From Streptomyces eurocidicus (GTDB lineage: Bacteria > Actinomycetota > Actinomycetes > Streptomycetales > Streptomycetaceae), in the NCBI RefSeq assembly GCF_002891295.1, contig NZ_LGUI01000009.1, forward strand, positions 1 to 64,000: 64,000 nucleotides of DNA, written 5' to 3'. Shown piece after piece: positions 26,746 to 38,343 of this stretch (its first letter is position 1; every line of letters begins with the position of its first letter). A model generated the notes under the pieces. That model was not told where the DNA came from and ran no database searches. It saw nothing but the letters and a program-made list of their open reading frames with translations. The translations under genes were made by a program, and so were the position numbers.

Positions 26746-26979
26746 TCAGCCGTTGAGGGACGCCCAGAACTCGTCGAAGGACAGCACGCCGTCGCCGTTG
26801 CCGTCCTTCTTGTTGATGATGGCCTGGGCCACCGTCTCGGTGACCTGGAAGTCGCCGAGCTGAGCCATCACGCTCTTGTACTCCGCGGCCGTGATCAGGC
26901 CGTCCCCGTCCACGTCGAACCGCTCGAAAGCCTTCCGAGCCTCGGCCTTGCGCGCCTCGATGTCGGCGATGTCGGCCAT
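26746..26979 (-). CDS. EF-hand calcium-binding protein
   Basis: 77 aa, ATG at 26979 with GGGGAGG upstream. Two canonical EF-hand loops: DVDGDGLITAAE (about 22-33) and DGNGDGVLSFDE (about 59-70), each with Asp at positions 1, 3 and 5 (or Asn) and Glu at 12. Small two- or four-EF-hand proteins of this type (CabC/CabD-like) buffer or sense Ca2+ during aerial growth and germination in Streptomyces. Cytoplasmic; no signal peptide. Confidence 0.93.
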   Translation of the reverse strand: MADIADIEARKAEARKAFERFDVDGDGLITAAEYKSVMAQLGDFQVTETVAQAIINKKDGNGDGVLSFDEFWASLNG

Positions 26980-27017
26980 GTGGGCCTCCCCTTGTGTGCT
27001 GGTGTGACCGGCACAGA

Positions 27018-27524
27018 TTAGCCGCCGCCGGCCACCAGCTTGAGATAGCGGTCCCAGTCCCAGTGCGGACCGGGGTCGGTATGGGTGGATCCGGGGACTT
27101 CGTCGTGTCCGATGATGTGCGTACGGTCCTTGGGGATGCCGTAGCGGTCGCAGACGGCGGCGGTGAGCCGCGCCGAGGAGCGGTAGAGGGCGTCCGTGAG
27201 GTACTCGGGCCGGTCGATCCAGCCCTCGTGCTCGATGCCGATGCTGCGGGTGTTGCGGTTCCAGTTCCCCGCGTGCCAGGCGATGTCCTTCTCCCGGACG
27301 AACTGGCCGATGTAGCCGTCGGCGGAGGCCACCATGTAGTGCGCGGACACCTTGGCCGCCGGGTCCTGGAAGATCCGCATCGCGTCGGGGAACGTCTCCT
27401 GGGTCAGATGGATCACCACGAGGTCGACCGGGTACGTCCCGGGGCGGCCCGAGACCGTGTAGTTCGCGCTGTCCGCCGGTATCCAGTGGGTGGGCGGATA
27501 CGCGGCGGCGGGGTTCTCTTCCAA
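27018..27524 (-). CDS. N-acetylmuramoyl-L-alanine amidase (Amidase_2)
   Basis: 168 aa from TTG at 27524, chosen because GGAGG lies 6 bp upstream and the family N-terminus (PAAAYPPTHWIPADSANYTV) follows directly; a GTG at 27557 without ribosome-binding site would give 179 aa. Zinc-amidase fold: VVIHLTQE supplies the first His ligand, VSAHYMVASADG and HTDPGPHWDWDRY the others. No signal peptide is visible, which suggests an intracellular or phage-lysin-like role in peptidoglycan turnover. Confidence 0.85.
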   Translation of the reverse strand: MEENPAAAYPPTHWIPADSANYTVSGRPGTYPVDLVVIHLTQETFPDAMRIFQDPAAKVSAHYMVASADGYIGQFVREKDIAWHAGNWNRNTRSIGIEHEGWIDRPEYLTDALYRSSARLTAAVCDRYGIPKDRTHIIGHDEVPGSTHTDPGPHWDWDRYLKLVAGGG

Positions 27525-27947
27525 GACGGCCCTCCAGGGTGGTCCGGGACATGACACTCCAGAATGCCCACGCCCGCGAGCACCGACACGGACTCCGCAT
27601 AAAAATAGGAGTTACTGCTGGTTCATTCATGGTTTACAAGGCGGGTGTCCCATCTCACCTTGGATTACCGAGGACGCTTTTCCGTATTGCCCGAATATGA
27701 CGTGATAGCCGCTTTGGCTGGAACGGGACCGTCTGTCATAGTCGACGCGTCGACCCTCCCTTGACCCGGGCCAGGTCGCGCATCCCGCCGTGGAACACAC
27801 CCCATTCTCCGCGGCGGACACGAAGAGGCCCCTGGCCCGTCGCACTCCGGCGGATGAGGGGCCTCTTCGTTTTCCCGGCCCGGGGCCCGCCGGCGAACCG
27901 GCCCGGGGCCCGGGCGGCCCGGCCGACCGGGCCCGCCGGCCCTCCGC
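27525..27947. other. Intergenic region with a divergent-element terminator
   Basis: 423 bp. Contains an AT-richer patch (27598-27710) that may hold the amidase promoter, and the hairpin at 27821-27873. No coding frame with family resemblance was seen. Confidence 0.4.
27821..27873 (+). terminator. Rho-independent-like terminator
   Basis: Perfect 13-bp arms cgaagaggcccct (27821-27833) and aggggcctcttcg (27857-27869) followed by tttt. The arms are complementary on both strands, and it lies downstream of the minus-strand HATPase gene (end 27948), where it most likely acts. Confidence 0.85.
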
Positions 27948-28463
27948 TCAGCGGTCCGCGACCCGCATCTCGAACCAGGTCGTCTTGCCCCGCGCCAGCA
28001 GGTCCACGCCCCACCGGTCCGAGAGCTTGTCCACCAGGAACAGGCCCCGCCCGCTGGTGTCCATCTCGTGCACCGGCATCAGACACGGCAGCCCCCGGGA
28101 CGGATCCCGGACCTCCATGCGGAGCCAGCCCCGGCGGCGCAGCATCCGCAGGCCGAAGAACCGGGCCCCGGTATGACGGACGGCGTTGCCCACCAGCTCG
28201 GAGACCAGCAGGACGGCGTGCTCGGTGAGTTGGGCGGAGAGCCCCCACTGGCACAGCACCACCGCCTGGGTCAGCCGGCGCGCGGCCACGGCGGACTGCG
28301 GGCGCGAGGGCAGCCGGACCTCCCCGAGCGCGGGGTTGCCGAACAGGTCGAACGACTTGAGCGCCGGTTCGCCTTCCGCGACCGGCGACCACCGCACCGC
28401 GGCCGTTCCGCCCCGCTGCCGCGGCTGCTCCGTTCCCTCCAGGCCCGCCATGCCACCCATCAT
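27948..28463 (-). CDS. ATP-binding protein, RsbW-like serine kinase / anti-sigma family
   Basis: 171 aa from ATG at 28463; longer frames upstream are Arg/Gly-rich and unlike the family. HATPase_c_2 domain: N box ELVGNAVRHTG, G1 box RDPSRG, and GRGLFLVDKLSDRWG. Streptomyces has many such single-domain ATPases that phosphorylate or sequester anti-sigma-antagonist partners in stress and development networks. No partner gene is adjacent. Start is uncertain because no strong ribosome-binding site precedes it. Confidence 0.85.
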   Translation of the reverse strand: MMGGMAGLEGTEQPRQRGGTAAVRWSPVAEGEPALKSFDLFGNPALGEVRLPSRPQSAVAARRLTQAVVLCQWGLSAQLTEHAVLLVSELVGNAVRHTGARFFGLRMLRRRGWLRMEVRDPSRGLPCLMPVHEMDTSGRGLFLVDKLSDRWGVDLLARGKTTWFEMRVADR

Positions 28464-28800
28464 GGCCGCCGTAAAGACGTCATGGGCTGGAACGAGGGGA
28501 TTCGATTTACCGGAACCCGCCCCTCCAAGGGTTCGGCACGACATATGCCATGGGCAGGCAGTTGCCCGAAAAATCGATACTGACCTGCGGCGACCACCCA
28601 CGTCCGAATGATCGCCCGGAGCGGGCCCGGGCGCCTGCGCGCACGGGCCCCGCGATCCCTGAATTCCCCCACAAGGGGCAACCCCCGAGCGGGTGCGCCC
28701 CGGCCCGGTCGCCGCCGGGCCCAAGGCGGACCAGGACGGGCCGGGACAGGCCCGGGACGGAGCCGAGACGGGCCCGGGGCGGAGCCCGAGGCGGGACGGG
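28464..28800. other. Intergenic region, GC-rich degenerate repeats
   Basis: 337 bp without gene. The half nearest 28800 contains irregular repeats of gggacggg/ggcccgggg (28700-28800); the half nearest 28464 should contain the promoter of the HATPase gene. Nothing else recognised. Confidence 0.4.
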
Positions 28801-29583
28801 TCAACCCACGGGCGGCCGGACGAACTTGGCCTTGCCGGGCCCGTCCTCGACGAAACTACGCATACCGATCTCCCGGTCCTCGGTCGCGAACAGCCCCGCG
28901 AACCAGTTGCGTTCGATGGCGAGCCCGGTGTCGATGTCCGTCTCCAGGCCGGTGTCCACCGCCTCCTTGGCGGCGCGCAGCGCGAGCGCGGGCCCGGCGG
29001 CGAGCCTGGTGGCCCATTCGAGGGCCCGCTCGTAGACCTCGGCGGCCGGGACGACCCGGTCGACGAGGCCGAGGGTCAGCGCCTCGTCCGCCTTCACCTG
29101 ACGGCCGGTGAAGATGAGGTCCTTGGCCTTGGAAGGGCCGATGAGCCGGGCCAGCCGCTGGGTGCCGCCCGCGCCCGGGATCAGGCCCAGCAGGATCTCC
29201 GGCTGGCCGAGTTTGGCGTTGTCGGCGGCGATCCGGAAGTCGGCGCAGAGGGCCAGCTCGCAGCCGCCGCCCAGGGCGTAGCCGGTGACGGCGGCGACGA
29301 CGGGCTTGGGGATCCGGGCGACGGCGGTGAAGGAGTCCTGGAGGCCCCGGGACCGCGCCACCATGGCGGCGTGGTCCATGTCCCGCATCTCCTTGATGTC
29401 GGCACCGGCCGCGAAGACCTTCTCGCCGCCCCAGAGCACGACGGCGCGGACGTCCTCGCGGCGCGTCACCTCCTCGGCGAGCTCATGGATCCGGTCCTGC
29501 GTGGAGATGTCGAGCGCGTTCATGGGCGGCCGGTCGAGACGGATGGTGCCGACGCCCTCGCCAACCTCAAGATGCACAGTCAT
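28801..29583 (-). CDS. Enoyl-CoA hydratase/isomerase family protein
   Basis: 260 aa, crotonase fold. ATG at 29583. Shows the oxyanion-hole motif KVFAAGADIKEM, the second oxyanion region TGYALGGGCELALCADFRIA and the catalytic-Glu region QPEILLGLIPGAGGTQRL, all intact, supporting a genuine enoyl-CoA hydratase in beta-oxidation or related acyl-CoA chemistry. The substrate is not determined by sequence. Monocistronic; upstream lies an 11-12-bp tandem repeat. Confidence 0.92.
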   Translation of the reverse strand: MTVHLEVGEGVGTIRLDRPPMNALDISTQDRIHELAEEVTRREDVRAVVLWGGEKVFAAGADIKEMRDMDHAAMVARSRGLQDSFTAVARIPKPVVAAVTGYALGGGCELALCADFRIAADNAKLGQPEILLGLIPGAGGTQRLARLIGPSKAKDLIFTGRQVKADEALTLGLVDRVVPAAEVYERALEWATRLAAGPALALRAAKEAVDTGLETDIDTGLAIERNWFAGLFATEDREIGMRSFVEDGPGKAKFVRPPVG

Positions 29584-29620
29584 GGCACCAGGTTAGTGAC
29601 ACAGGGGTTCGGGGGCTTCC

Positions 29621-29676
29621 CCTGATCCGGTCCTGATCCAGTCCTGATCCGGTCCCTGATCCGGTCCCTGACCGGT
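29621..29676. repeat. 11-12-bp tandem repeat, five copies
   Basis: Copies of cctgatccggt begin at 29621, 29632, 29643, 29655 and 29667 (last one cctgaccggt). Located directly upstream of the enoyl-CoA hydratase start and before the L,D-transpeptidase terminator. Confidence 0.8.
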
Positions 29677-29738
29677 GCGGAACGCCGAGCGGCCCGGTGC
29701 GCTCGCCGTCGAGTGCACCGGGCCGCCGGGCGTTCCGC
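29677..29738 (-). terminator. Long hairpin terminator after L,D-transpeptidase
   Basis: Arms gcggaacgcc + gcggcccggtgc (29677-29700) and gcaccgggccgc + ggcgttccgc (29715-29738) pair with only a 2-nt internal loop on each side; loop is 14 nt. Ends 9 bp before the gene's stop end at 29748. Confidence 0.88.
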
Positions 29739-29747
29739 GAAGGGCCG

Positions 29748-30980
29748 TCAGGCGGCCGGGCCGCTCCTGCCCCACTCGGACCACGACATGTTCCAGCCGT
29801 TGAGGCCGTTGTCCGGCTGGATCGTCTTGTCGTCGGAGTTCTTGACGATCACGACGTCGCCGACGAGGGAGTTGGCGTAGAACCAGGCCGCCGGCGTGTT
29901 CGGGTCGCCGCCGCCGCGCTGGTCCTCCAGGCCCACGCAGCCGTGGCTGGCGTTCTCCGCGCCGAAGGTGGGCGAACCGGACCAGTAGTTGCCGTGCAGG
30001 AAGGTGCCGGAGGTCGACAGGCGCATCGCGTGCGGCACGTCCGGGATGTCGTACTCGCCCTTGCCGTCGCCCTTGGTGAAGCCGACGGTGGCGCCGTTCA
30101 TGCGCGTCACCTCGTGCTTCTCGCTGATGACCATCTGCCCGTTGTACGTGGGGTTGGCCGGGGCGCCCGCGGATATCGGGACGGTCCTGATGACTTTGCC
30201 GTCCCGCTCGACCGTCATCTGGTGGGACTTCGCGTCGACCGTGCTGACCTGGCTGCGGCCGACCGTGAAGTTCAGCGTCTTCGACTGCGAGCCGTACACG
30301 CCCTCACGGCCCTGCACGCCGTCGAGGTTCAGGTCGACCTTCACCTTGGTGCCGGCCGCCCAGTACTTCTCGGGGCGGAAGTCGACACGGTCGTTGCCGA
30401 ACCAGTGCGCCTTGACCGGAACGGCCGGCTCGGCGGTCACCTTGATCGCCCGCTCTACGGCCTTGGGGTCGGTGATGCCGCGGCTGAAAGTAATCGATAC
30501 GGGCATTCCGACGCCGACGGTCTCGCCGTCCTCCGGCGTGAAGTAGCCGACGAAGGTGTTCTGCGGGGTGAGCGTCGTGAACGACGCGTGCTTGGCCGAC
30601 GTACGGCCGTCCTCGTCCTTGGCCAGCGCGTCCACCGTGTACTTGGCGGAGGCGGCCAGATGGGCGGTCGGCTCCCAGGCCGAACCGCCCCCGGTTATCC
30701 TGCCCTCGACGGTCCTGCCCTTGCCGTCGGCGACCTTGACGGACGTCAGCTTGCCCCGGGCCGCGGTGACCTTGAGCTTGCCGCTCGTCCCGACGTCCTT
30801 CGCGCCGTCCTGCGGGGCGATCTCCACGACGGCCTTCGAGGGCTTGCCGTCATCGGCCTTCTCGCCCTTCTTCTTGCCCTCGTCATCGCCACCACAGGCG
30901 CTGACCAGCAGCAACACCACTCCGAGCAGCAGCGCCAACAGGCCCTTGCGGCCCGCGCGCCCTCTCGATGCCGGCTGCAT
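29748..30980 (-). CDS. L,D-transpeptidase lipoprotein (Ig-like plus YkuD)
   Basis: 410 aa from ATG at 30980; longer frames lack a ribosome-binding site and place the signal too far inside. Lipobox LLVSAC (Cys29). The middle has two bacterial Ig-like domains (SGKLKVTAARGKLTSVKV; VGVGMPVSITFSRGITD). The C-terminal YkuD domain ends with ASHGCVGLEDQ, whose Cys is the catalytic nucleophile with His just before it. Forms 3-3 crosslinks in peptidoglycan outside the membrane. This architecture matches the Ldt family typical of actinobacteria. Confidence 0.93.
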   Translation of the reverse strand: MQPASRGRAGRKGLLALLLGVVLLLVSACGGDDEGKKKGEKADDGKPSKAVVEIAPQDGAKDVGTSGKLKVTAARGKLTSVKVADGKGRTVEGRITGGGSAWEPTAHLAASAKYTVDALAKDEDGRTSAKHASFTTLTPQNTFVGYFTPEDGETVGVGMPVSITFSRGITDPKAVERAIKVTAEPAVPVKAHWFGNDRVDFRPEKYWAAGTKVKVDLNLDGVQGREGVYGSQSKTLNFTVGRSQVSTVDAKSHQMTVERDGKVIRTVPISAGAPANPTYNGQMVISEKHEVTRMNGATVGFTKGDGKGEYDIPDVPHAMRLSTSGTFLHGNYWSGSPTFGAENASHGCVGLEDQRGGGDPNTPAAWFYANSLVGDVVIVKNSDDKTIQPDNGLNGWNMSWSEWGRSGPAA

Positions 30981-31371
30981 GTTCACTACGGTCGTCTCCC
31001 CTCGCACGGCCCGCGCAGGCGGAGCCCCCAGAGCGCGGCTCATGCGCTTCGGCGATAGATAACCACATGCCACGGACAGCACGTCCCCTGGGGAATATCA
31101 CCGTTCGGTCCCAAATGAGATGGTCCTGGGAACGGCGATGCGCGCTGTGCGCATGAGGTGCGGCCGGTGGCCGGAGTGAGGCATCTTAAACCGGCCAACC
31201 ACAGGCCACGCACCGGGGGGCGGGTCGGCGGGGCCCCGGCCGCGCACCCGATCACACGGGTGAGCGCACCCGTGGATGTGGGCAGAACTGGGGGAAGGAC
31301 AGGACCGCCGACGCCCGGTACGGGAAGCCGGGCGCCCGGCGCACCGGTCGAGAGCCGCCGGAGGCGAAGAC
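30981..31371. other. Divergent promoter region between L,D-transpeptidase and glgX
   Basis: 391 bp without gene. Contains an inverted repeat atgcgc-gctgt-gcgcat (31138-31154), a candidate operator, and a strong ribosome-binding site GGAGG at 31361 for glgX. Confidence 0.45.
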
Positions 31372-33765
<2,394 letters not shown>

Positions 33766-33802
33766 TGAGCGCTGTCAGCGGTGAACCGTAGTCTCACTCC
33801 TG

Positions 33803-35662
33803 ATGACTGAAACCCGAGGAGACCCCCGCCGCAGCAGACCCGAGCGCCGCTCGGCCGCCCGTTCGCTGCTCCGCCTGTGGCCGTACGTCCGGCCCGTGCG
33901 GCGCCGCTTGCTGGCGGCCGCCCTGATGGCGGTCCTGGGGTCCTTGATGTCCCTGGTCATCCCACTGGCCCTGAAATGGATGGTGGACGGCCCGGTCTCC
34001 GACGGCGACCCCTCCGGGGTGTGGCTGGGCGGCCTGGTGCTGCTGGTGCTCGGGAGCGCGGAGGCGTCGCTGTTCTGGGCGCGCCGGGCGCTGACCGCGC
34101 GCCCGCTGGCCCGGGTCGAGGCGGACATGAGGGCCTCGCTCTACCGCCACCTCCAGCGGCTGCCCGTCTCCTTCCACGACCGCTGGCCCTCGGGCCAGCT
34201 GCTGTCCCGGGCCACGACGGACCTGATGCTGCTGCGCATCTTCCTCGCGTTCCCGCTGACCTTCCTGCTGGTCAACAGCGTGACCATCGTGGCCGGTTTC
34301 CTCATCCTGCTGACGCAGCGGTGGACGCTGGGGCTGATCCTGCTAGCCCCGGTGGTACCGCTGGTCATGCTCTGCCGGTACTTCGAGGCGCGCTACTCCC
34401 GGGCCGCGCGCACCGCGCAGGACCGGACCGGCGATCTGACGACGATCGTCGAGGAGAGCGTCCTGGGCATCCGCATCGTCAAGGGCTTCGGCCGGCACCG
34501 CGGCCAGGAGCGGGCCTTCGCGACGCTGGCCGGCGGGGTGCGCGACACCGAGCTGCGCAAGGCGGACCTGATGGGGACGCTCTGGGCGCTGATCATGATC
34601 CTGCCGGAGCTGGCCCTCGGGGCGGCGCTGGTGCTGGGCGTGGTGCAGGTCGCCGACGGCGAGCTGTCCGCGGGCACCCTGGTGGCCTTCCTGTCGACGG
34701 CGCTGGCGCTGCGGTGGCCGGTGGAGTCGATGGGCTTCCTGCTGGCGATCACCAATGAGTCGGCGACGGCGGCGGACCGCTTCTTCGAGGTGCTGGACTC
34801 CCGGCCGCCCGCCGGGGATCCGGTGTCGATCCCGGGACAGCGGGCGGGGGCCGGCGAGTCCGCCGGGAAGGGCGGTGCGAAGGCCGCCCCGGGGGGCGGT
34901 GCGGAAACGGCGGGCCTGCGCCTGGAGGGCGTGGAGTTCCGTTACCCCGACGCCCCGGCCGGCGCCCCGCCCGTGCTGCGCGGCGTCGACCTGCACATCC
35001 GGCCCGGCGAGACCATGGCGCTCGTCGGCACCACGGGCAGCGGCAAGACCACGCTCACCGCGCTCATCCCCCGGCTCCACGAGGCGACGGCCGGCCGGAT
35101 CACCCTGGACGGCCAGGACATCGCGGCGCTGCCGCGCGAGCGGCTGCGGCAGCTGGTCTCCGTCGCCTTCGAGGACCCCACCCTGTTCTCCGCCACCGTC
35201 GCCGAGAACGTCCTGATGGGCGCCGAGGGGGCCGGTGAGCCCGAGCTCGTACGGGCGCTGTCCGTGGCCCAGGCCGACTTCGCGTACGACCTGCCCGACG
35301 GGACGGCCACCGAGGTCGGGGAGCAGGGCCTCAGCCTGTCGGGCGGTCAGCGGCAGCGGCTGGCGCTGGCCCGCGCCGTCGTCGGCGAGCCCCGCTTCCT
35401 GATCCTCGACGACCCGCTGTCCGCCCTGGACGTGCACACCGAGGCGCTGGTGGAGGCGGCGCTGCGGAAGGTGCTGGCGACCACCACCGCGCTGGTCGTC
35501 GCCCATCGCCCGTCCACGGTCCTGCTGGCCGACCGGGTGGCGCTGCTCTCCGAGGGGCGCGTCACCGCCGTCGGCACCCACCACGAACTGCTGCACGGCA
35601 ACCGCGAGTACGCCGCCCTGATGTCCGGCGACCCCCATGGCGAGGAAGAGCGGCCCCGATGA
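33803..35662 (+). CDS. ABC exporter subunit 1 (TM + ATPase), degenerate Walker B
   Basis: 619 aa: N-terminal six-TM exporter domain (about 20-320), short linker, then NBD with Walker A GTTGSGKTT, signature LSGGQRQR and Walker B LILDDPLSALD, in which the catalytic Glu is replaced by Asp. Overlaps subunit 2 by ATGA, so stoichiometric heterodimer production is expected. This is the asymmetric arrangement of heterodimeric exporters (like TmrAB/BmrCD): this protein contributes the catalytically impaired Walker B. Substrate unknown; I recall homologues at SCO5450/5451. Confidence 0.92.
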   Translation: MTETRGDPRRSRPERRSAARSLLRLWPYVRPVRRRLLAAALMAVLGSLMSLVIPLALKWMVDGPVSDGDPSGVWLGGLVLLVLGSAEASLFWARRALTARPLARVEADMRASLYRHLQRLPVSFHDRWPSGQLLSRATTDLMLLRIFLAFPLTFLLVNSVTIVAGFLILLTQRWTLGLILLAPVVPLVMLCRYFEARYSRAARTAQDRTGDLTTIVEESVLGIRIVKGFGRHRGQERAFATLAGGVRDTELRKADLMGTLWALIMILPELALGAALVLGVVQVADGELSAGTLVAFLSTALALRWPVESMGFLLAITNESATAADRFFEVLDSRPPAGDPVSIPGQRAGAGESAGKGGAKAAPGGGAETAGLRLEGVEFRYPDAPAGAPPVLRGVDLHIRPGETMALVGTTGSGKTTLTALIPRLHEATAGRITLDGQDIAALPRERLRQLVSVAFEDPTLFSATVAENVLMGAEGAGEPELVRALSVAQADFAYDLPDGTATEVGEQGLSLSGGQRQRLALARAVVGEPRFLILDDPLSALDVHTEALVEAALRKVLATTTALVVAHRPSTVLLADRVALLSEGRVTAVGTHHELLHGNREYAALMSGDPHGEEERPR

Positions 35663-37566
35663 CGACCAGCACCCCCGACCGGCGGACCACCGAGGAGGAA
35701 CCGGCCGTGGACCGGCCCGCGGCCGGCCCCGCCGAGAGCTCCGGGACCTCCCGCCCCTCCGACCCCGCTCCCACCGCCGATCCCTTCGACAAGGACGTGC
35801 TGCCCGCCCCGAAGGGCGCCTCCCTGGCCCTGCTGCGGTCGCTGCTCGCGCCCGCCCGCCGGCCGGTGCGGATCGCCGTCGTGGTGCTGCTGCTCCAGCA
35901 GGCCGCCGTGCAGGCCGGTCCGCTGCTCGTCGCGTTCGCCATCGACCGCGGCGTGCCCGCCTTCCGCCGCGGCGACCACGGCCCGCTCATCGCGATCGGC
36001 GCCGGCTATCTGGTCTCGGCGCTGGCCTCCGGGCTGCTCCAGCTCGCCTTCGTCCGGATCACTGCCCGCGTCGGCCAGAACGTCCTGCTGGACCTGCGCG
36101 GCCGGATCTTCCACCACTCCCAGTCGCTCAGCGTCGACTTCCACGAGCGCTACACCTCGGGCCGGCTGATCTCCCGGGCGACCACGGACGTCGAGTCGAT
36201 CCGCGAGCTGCTGAACGAGGGCCTCCAGGAGCTGATCGGCGTCGCCCTGTCGCTCGTCTACGTCTCCGCGGTGCTGCTGTACCTGGACTGGGGCATCGGC
36301 GGCGCCGCCGTGCTCTCCTTCGCGCCGCTGTATCTGCTCGTGCGCTCCTACCGGCGCCGCTCGATGCTCGTCTACCGCGAGCGCTCCACGGCGGTCGCCG
36401 GTGTGATCGTGAAGTTCACCGAGACGATGAACGGCATCCGGCCGGTCCAGGCGTTCCGCCGCGAGCGCGCCAACGAGAAGGACTTCGACGCCCTCAACAC
36501 CCGGCACCTGAAGTCCAACGGCGACGCGATGCTGGAGATGGCCCGCTATGTGGTGACCTCACGGCTGGTGGCCAACAGCGCGCTCGCGGGGATCGTCCTG
36601 TGGGGCGCGTACCGGGTGGCGGGCGGCGGGCTCGCGCTGGGCGCGCTGGCGGCCTCGGTGCTGTATCTGCGGCGGCTGTACGACCCCATCGACCGGCTCG
36701 CGATGTTCCTCAACTCCTACCAGTCGGCGGCCGCGTCCCTGGAGAAGATCGCGGGTCTGCTGGCCCAGCGGCCGTCGGTCCCGGAGCCCGGGGAGCCGAG
36801 ACCGCTGCCGGAGCGGACGACGGGCGGGCCGGGCCGCGAGGTGGTCTTCGACGGAGTGCGGTTCGCCTACCGCACGGGCGGCGAGGTGCTGCCCCGCTTC
36901 GATCTGACGCTGCCCGCCGGGCAGACGGTGGCGGTGGTGGGCTCGACGGGCGCGGGCAAGTCCACGCTCGCCAAGCTCCTCGCGCGCTTCTACGACCCGA
37001 CCGAGGGCGAGGTCCGGCTGGACGGTGTCCCACTGCGCGAGCTGGCCGGGCCGGAGCTGCGGCGCGGGGTGGTGATGGTGACGCAGGAGGCGTTCCTCTT
37101 CTCCGGCACGGTCGCCGACAACATCGCCATCGGCCGCCCCGGCGCCACCCGCGAGGAGATCGAGCGGGCGGCCGAGGCGATCGGCGCGCACGACTTCATC
37201 AAGGCCCTGCCGGACGGCTACGACACGGACGTCCGCAAGCGCGGCGGACGGATCTCGGCCGGTCAGCGGCAGCTCGTCGGCTTCGCGCGGGCCCTGCTCG
37301 CCGACCCGGCGGTCCTCATCCTCGACGAGGCCACGTCCTCGCTGGACGTCCCGGGCGAACGGGCGGTGCAGCGGGCCATGGCCACGGTGCTGCGCGGGCG
37401 TACGGCCGTGGTGATCGCCCACCGGCTCTCCACCGTGGAGATCGCGGACCGGGTGCTGGTGATGGCGGACGGCCGGGTCGTGGAGGACGGCACCCCCGCA
37501 GAGCTGATCGCCGGCACGGGCCGCTTCGCGGAGCTGCACCGCGCCTGGCGGGACAGCCTGGTCTGA
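35659..37566 (+). CDS. ABC exporter subunit 2 (TM + ATPase)
   Basis: 635 aa. An Asp/Pro-rich N-terminal extension of about 50 residues precedes six TM helices; NBD has Walker A GSTGAGKST, canonical Walker B LILDEATSSLD, but an altered signature ISAGQRQL instead of LSGGQ. That substitution complements the degenerate Walker B of subunit 1, so one nucleotide site of the heterodimer is canonical and the other degenerate. Start ATGA-overlaps subunit 1. A hairpin follows at 37577. Confidence 0.92.
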   Translation: MTTSTPDRRTTEEEPAVDRPAAGPAESSGTSRPSDPAPTADPFDKDVLPAPKGASLALLRSLLAPARRPVRIAVVVLLLQQAAVQAGPLLVAFAIDRGVPAFRRGDHGPLIAIGAGYLVSALASGLLQLAFVRITARVGQNVLLDLRGRIFHHSQSLSVDFHERYTSGRLISRATTDVESIRELLNEGLQELIGVALSLVYVSAVLLYLDWGIGGAAVLSFAPLYLLVRSYRRRSMLVYRERSTAVAGVIVKFTETMNGIRPVQAFRRERANEKDFDALNTRHLKSNGDAMLEMARYVVTSRLVANSALAGIVLWGAYRVAGGGLALGALAASVLYLRRLYDPIDRLAMFLNSYQSAAASLEKIAGLLAQRPSVPEPGEPRPLPERTTGGPGREVVFDGVRFAYRTGGEVLPRFDLTLPAGQTVAVVGSTGAGKSTLAKLLARFYDPTEGEVRLDGVPLRELAGPELRRGVVMVTQEAFLFSGTVADNIAIGRPGATREEIERAAEAIGAHDFIKALPDGYDTDVRKRGGRISAGQRQLVGFARALLADPAVLILDEATSSLDVPGERAVQRAMATVLRGRTAVVIAHRLSTVEIADRVLVMADGRVVEDGTPAELIAGTGRFAELHRAWRDSLV

Positions 37567-37576
37567 CCTCCCGGGG

Positions 37577-37599
37577 CCCCGACGCCCTGGGCGTCGGGG
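37577..37599 (+). terminator. Hairpin after the ABC exporter operon
   Basis: ccccgacgcc and ggcgtcgggg arms around a ctg loop, 10 bp after the stop codon at 37566. No T-run. Confidence 0.7.
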
Positions 37600-38343
37600 G
37601 CCGCCGGGGACGCGGGCGCGGGGACGCAGTGGCGAGTACGCGGGGACGGGGACACGGAGCCGGGTACGCGGGGACGGGTACGCGGGGACGGCGGGGCCCT
37701 CTTGCCCGCCCTTCCGGCCTTCCACCCTCTCGGCCTTCCGGCCTTCAGACGCCGCACCCCGCATCCAGGTCGCCCACCGGTCCCGGCCGACCGTGCGTCG
37801 CCCGGCCGACCACCCGCCACCCGCCACCCGCCAATGGACCACACCATTTCCGGTCGAGCAGCGCCCGCGGCCGCCCCACCGACCCGCCCACGAAGGGGAC
37901 TTCCGCGTTCCCGTCGCAACCGCGGGTACGCGCTGGCAGCGGCGATCGCGACCGCTCCCGGCGGTCATGCACCGCTATGCGGACCACGTTCTTTCGTCAA
38001 CGGACGGATTTTGGCCAACTTGCCGCCGCACTCCTGACACGTACATGCCCGCGGTGGCACTCTTCCCTCCACCGACGCACGGCTTCCCCACGGCACCACG
38101 GCCGGGCGCCGGCCTACCTCCATATCTCCTTATCGGCCTCGCCGTCTCGGTCCCGCCGTCTCGGCCCGTACCGGCCCCCACACCCCCCGCTCCCGTTGGC
38201 CCCTCCCGAGTGCCCGACAGCGCCGGGCGGCCCACCGTGTCCGGGGACGTTCCACGTGTTCTGCCTCGCTCTGCCCGGACGGCCAGTTCGCCGTCCGGCC
38301 GCCTCCGGCCACGCCCACCGTGGTCACCGCAGAAGGAGTCAGC
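37600..38343. other. Gene-poor low-complexity region before the M4 protease gene
   Basis: 744 bp. Holds three copies of gtacgcggggacgg (37636, 37664, 37678), reiterated cggccttccggccttc, and cacccgc repeats near 37815. Frames in it are Arg/Pro-rich without family resemblance. The M4 protease promoter should lie in 37950-38330; the strong ribosome-binding site AAGGAG is at 38333-38338. Confidence 0.5.

Noticed and set aside
27552..27630. ATG at 27552 as amidase start
   Set aside because: It has a nearby GGAG but is in a different frame from the conserved amidase domain.
37702..38037. Open frames in the gap before the M4 protease
   Set aside because: Low-complexity sequence with Pro/Arg-rich translation and no ribosome-binding site.
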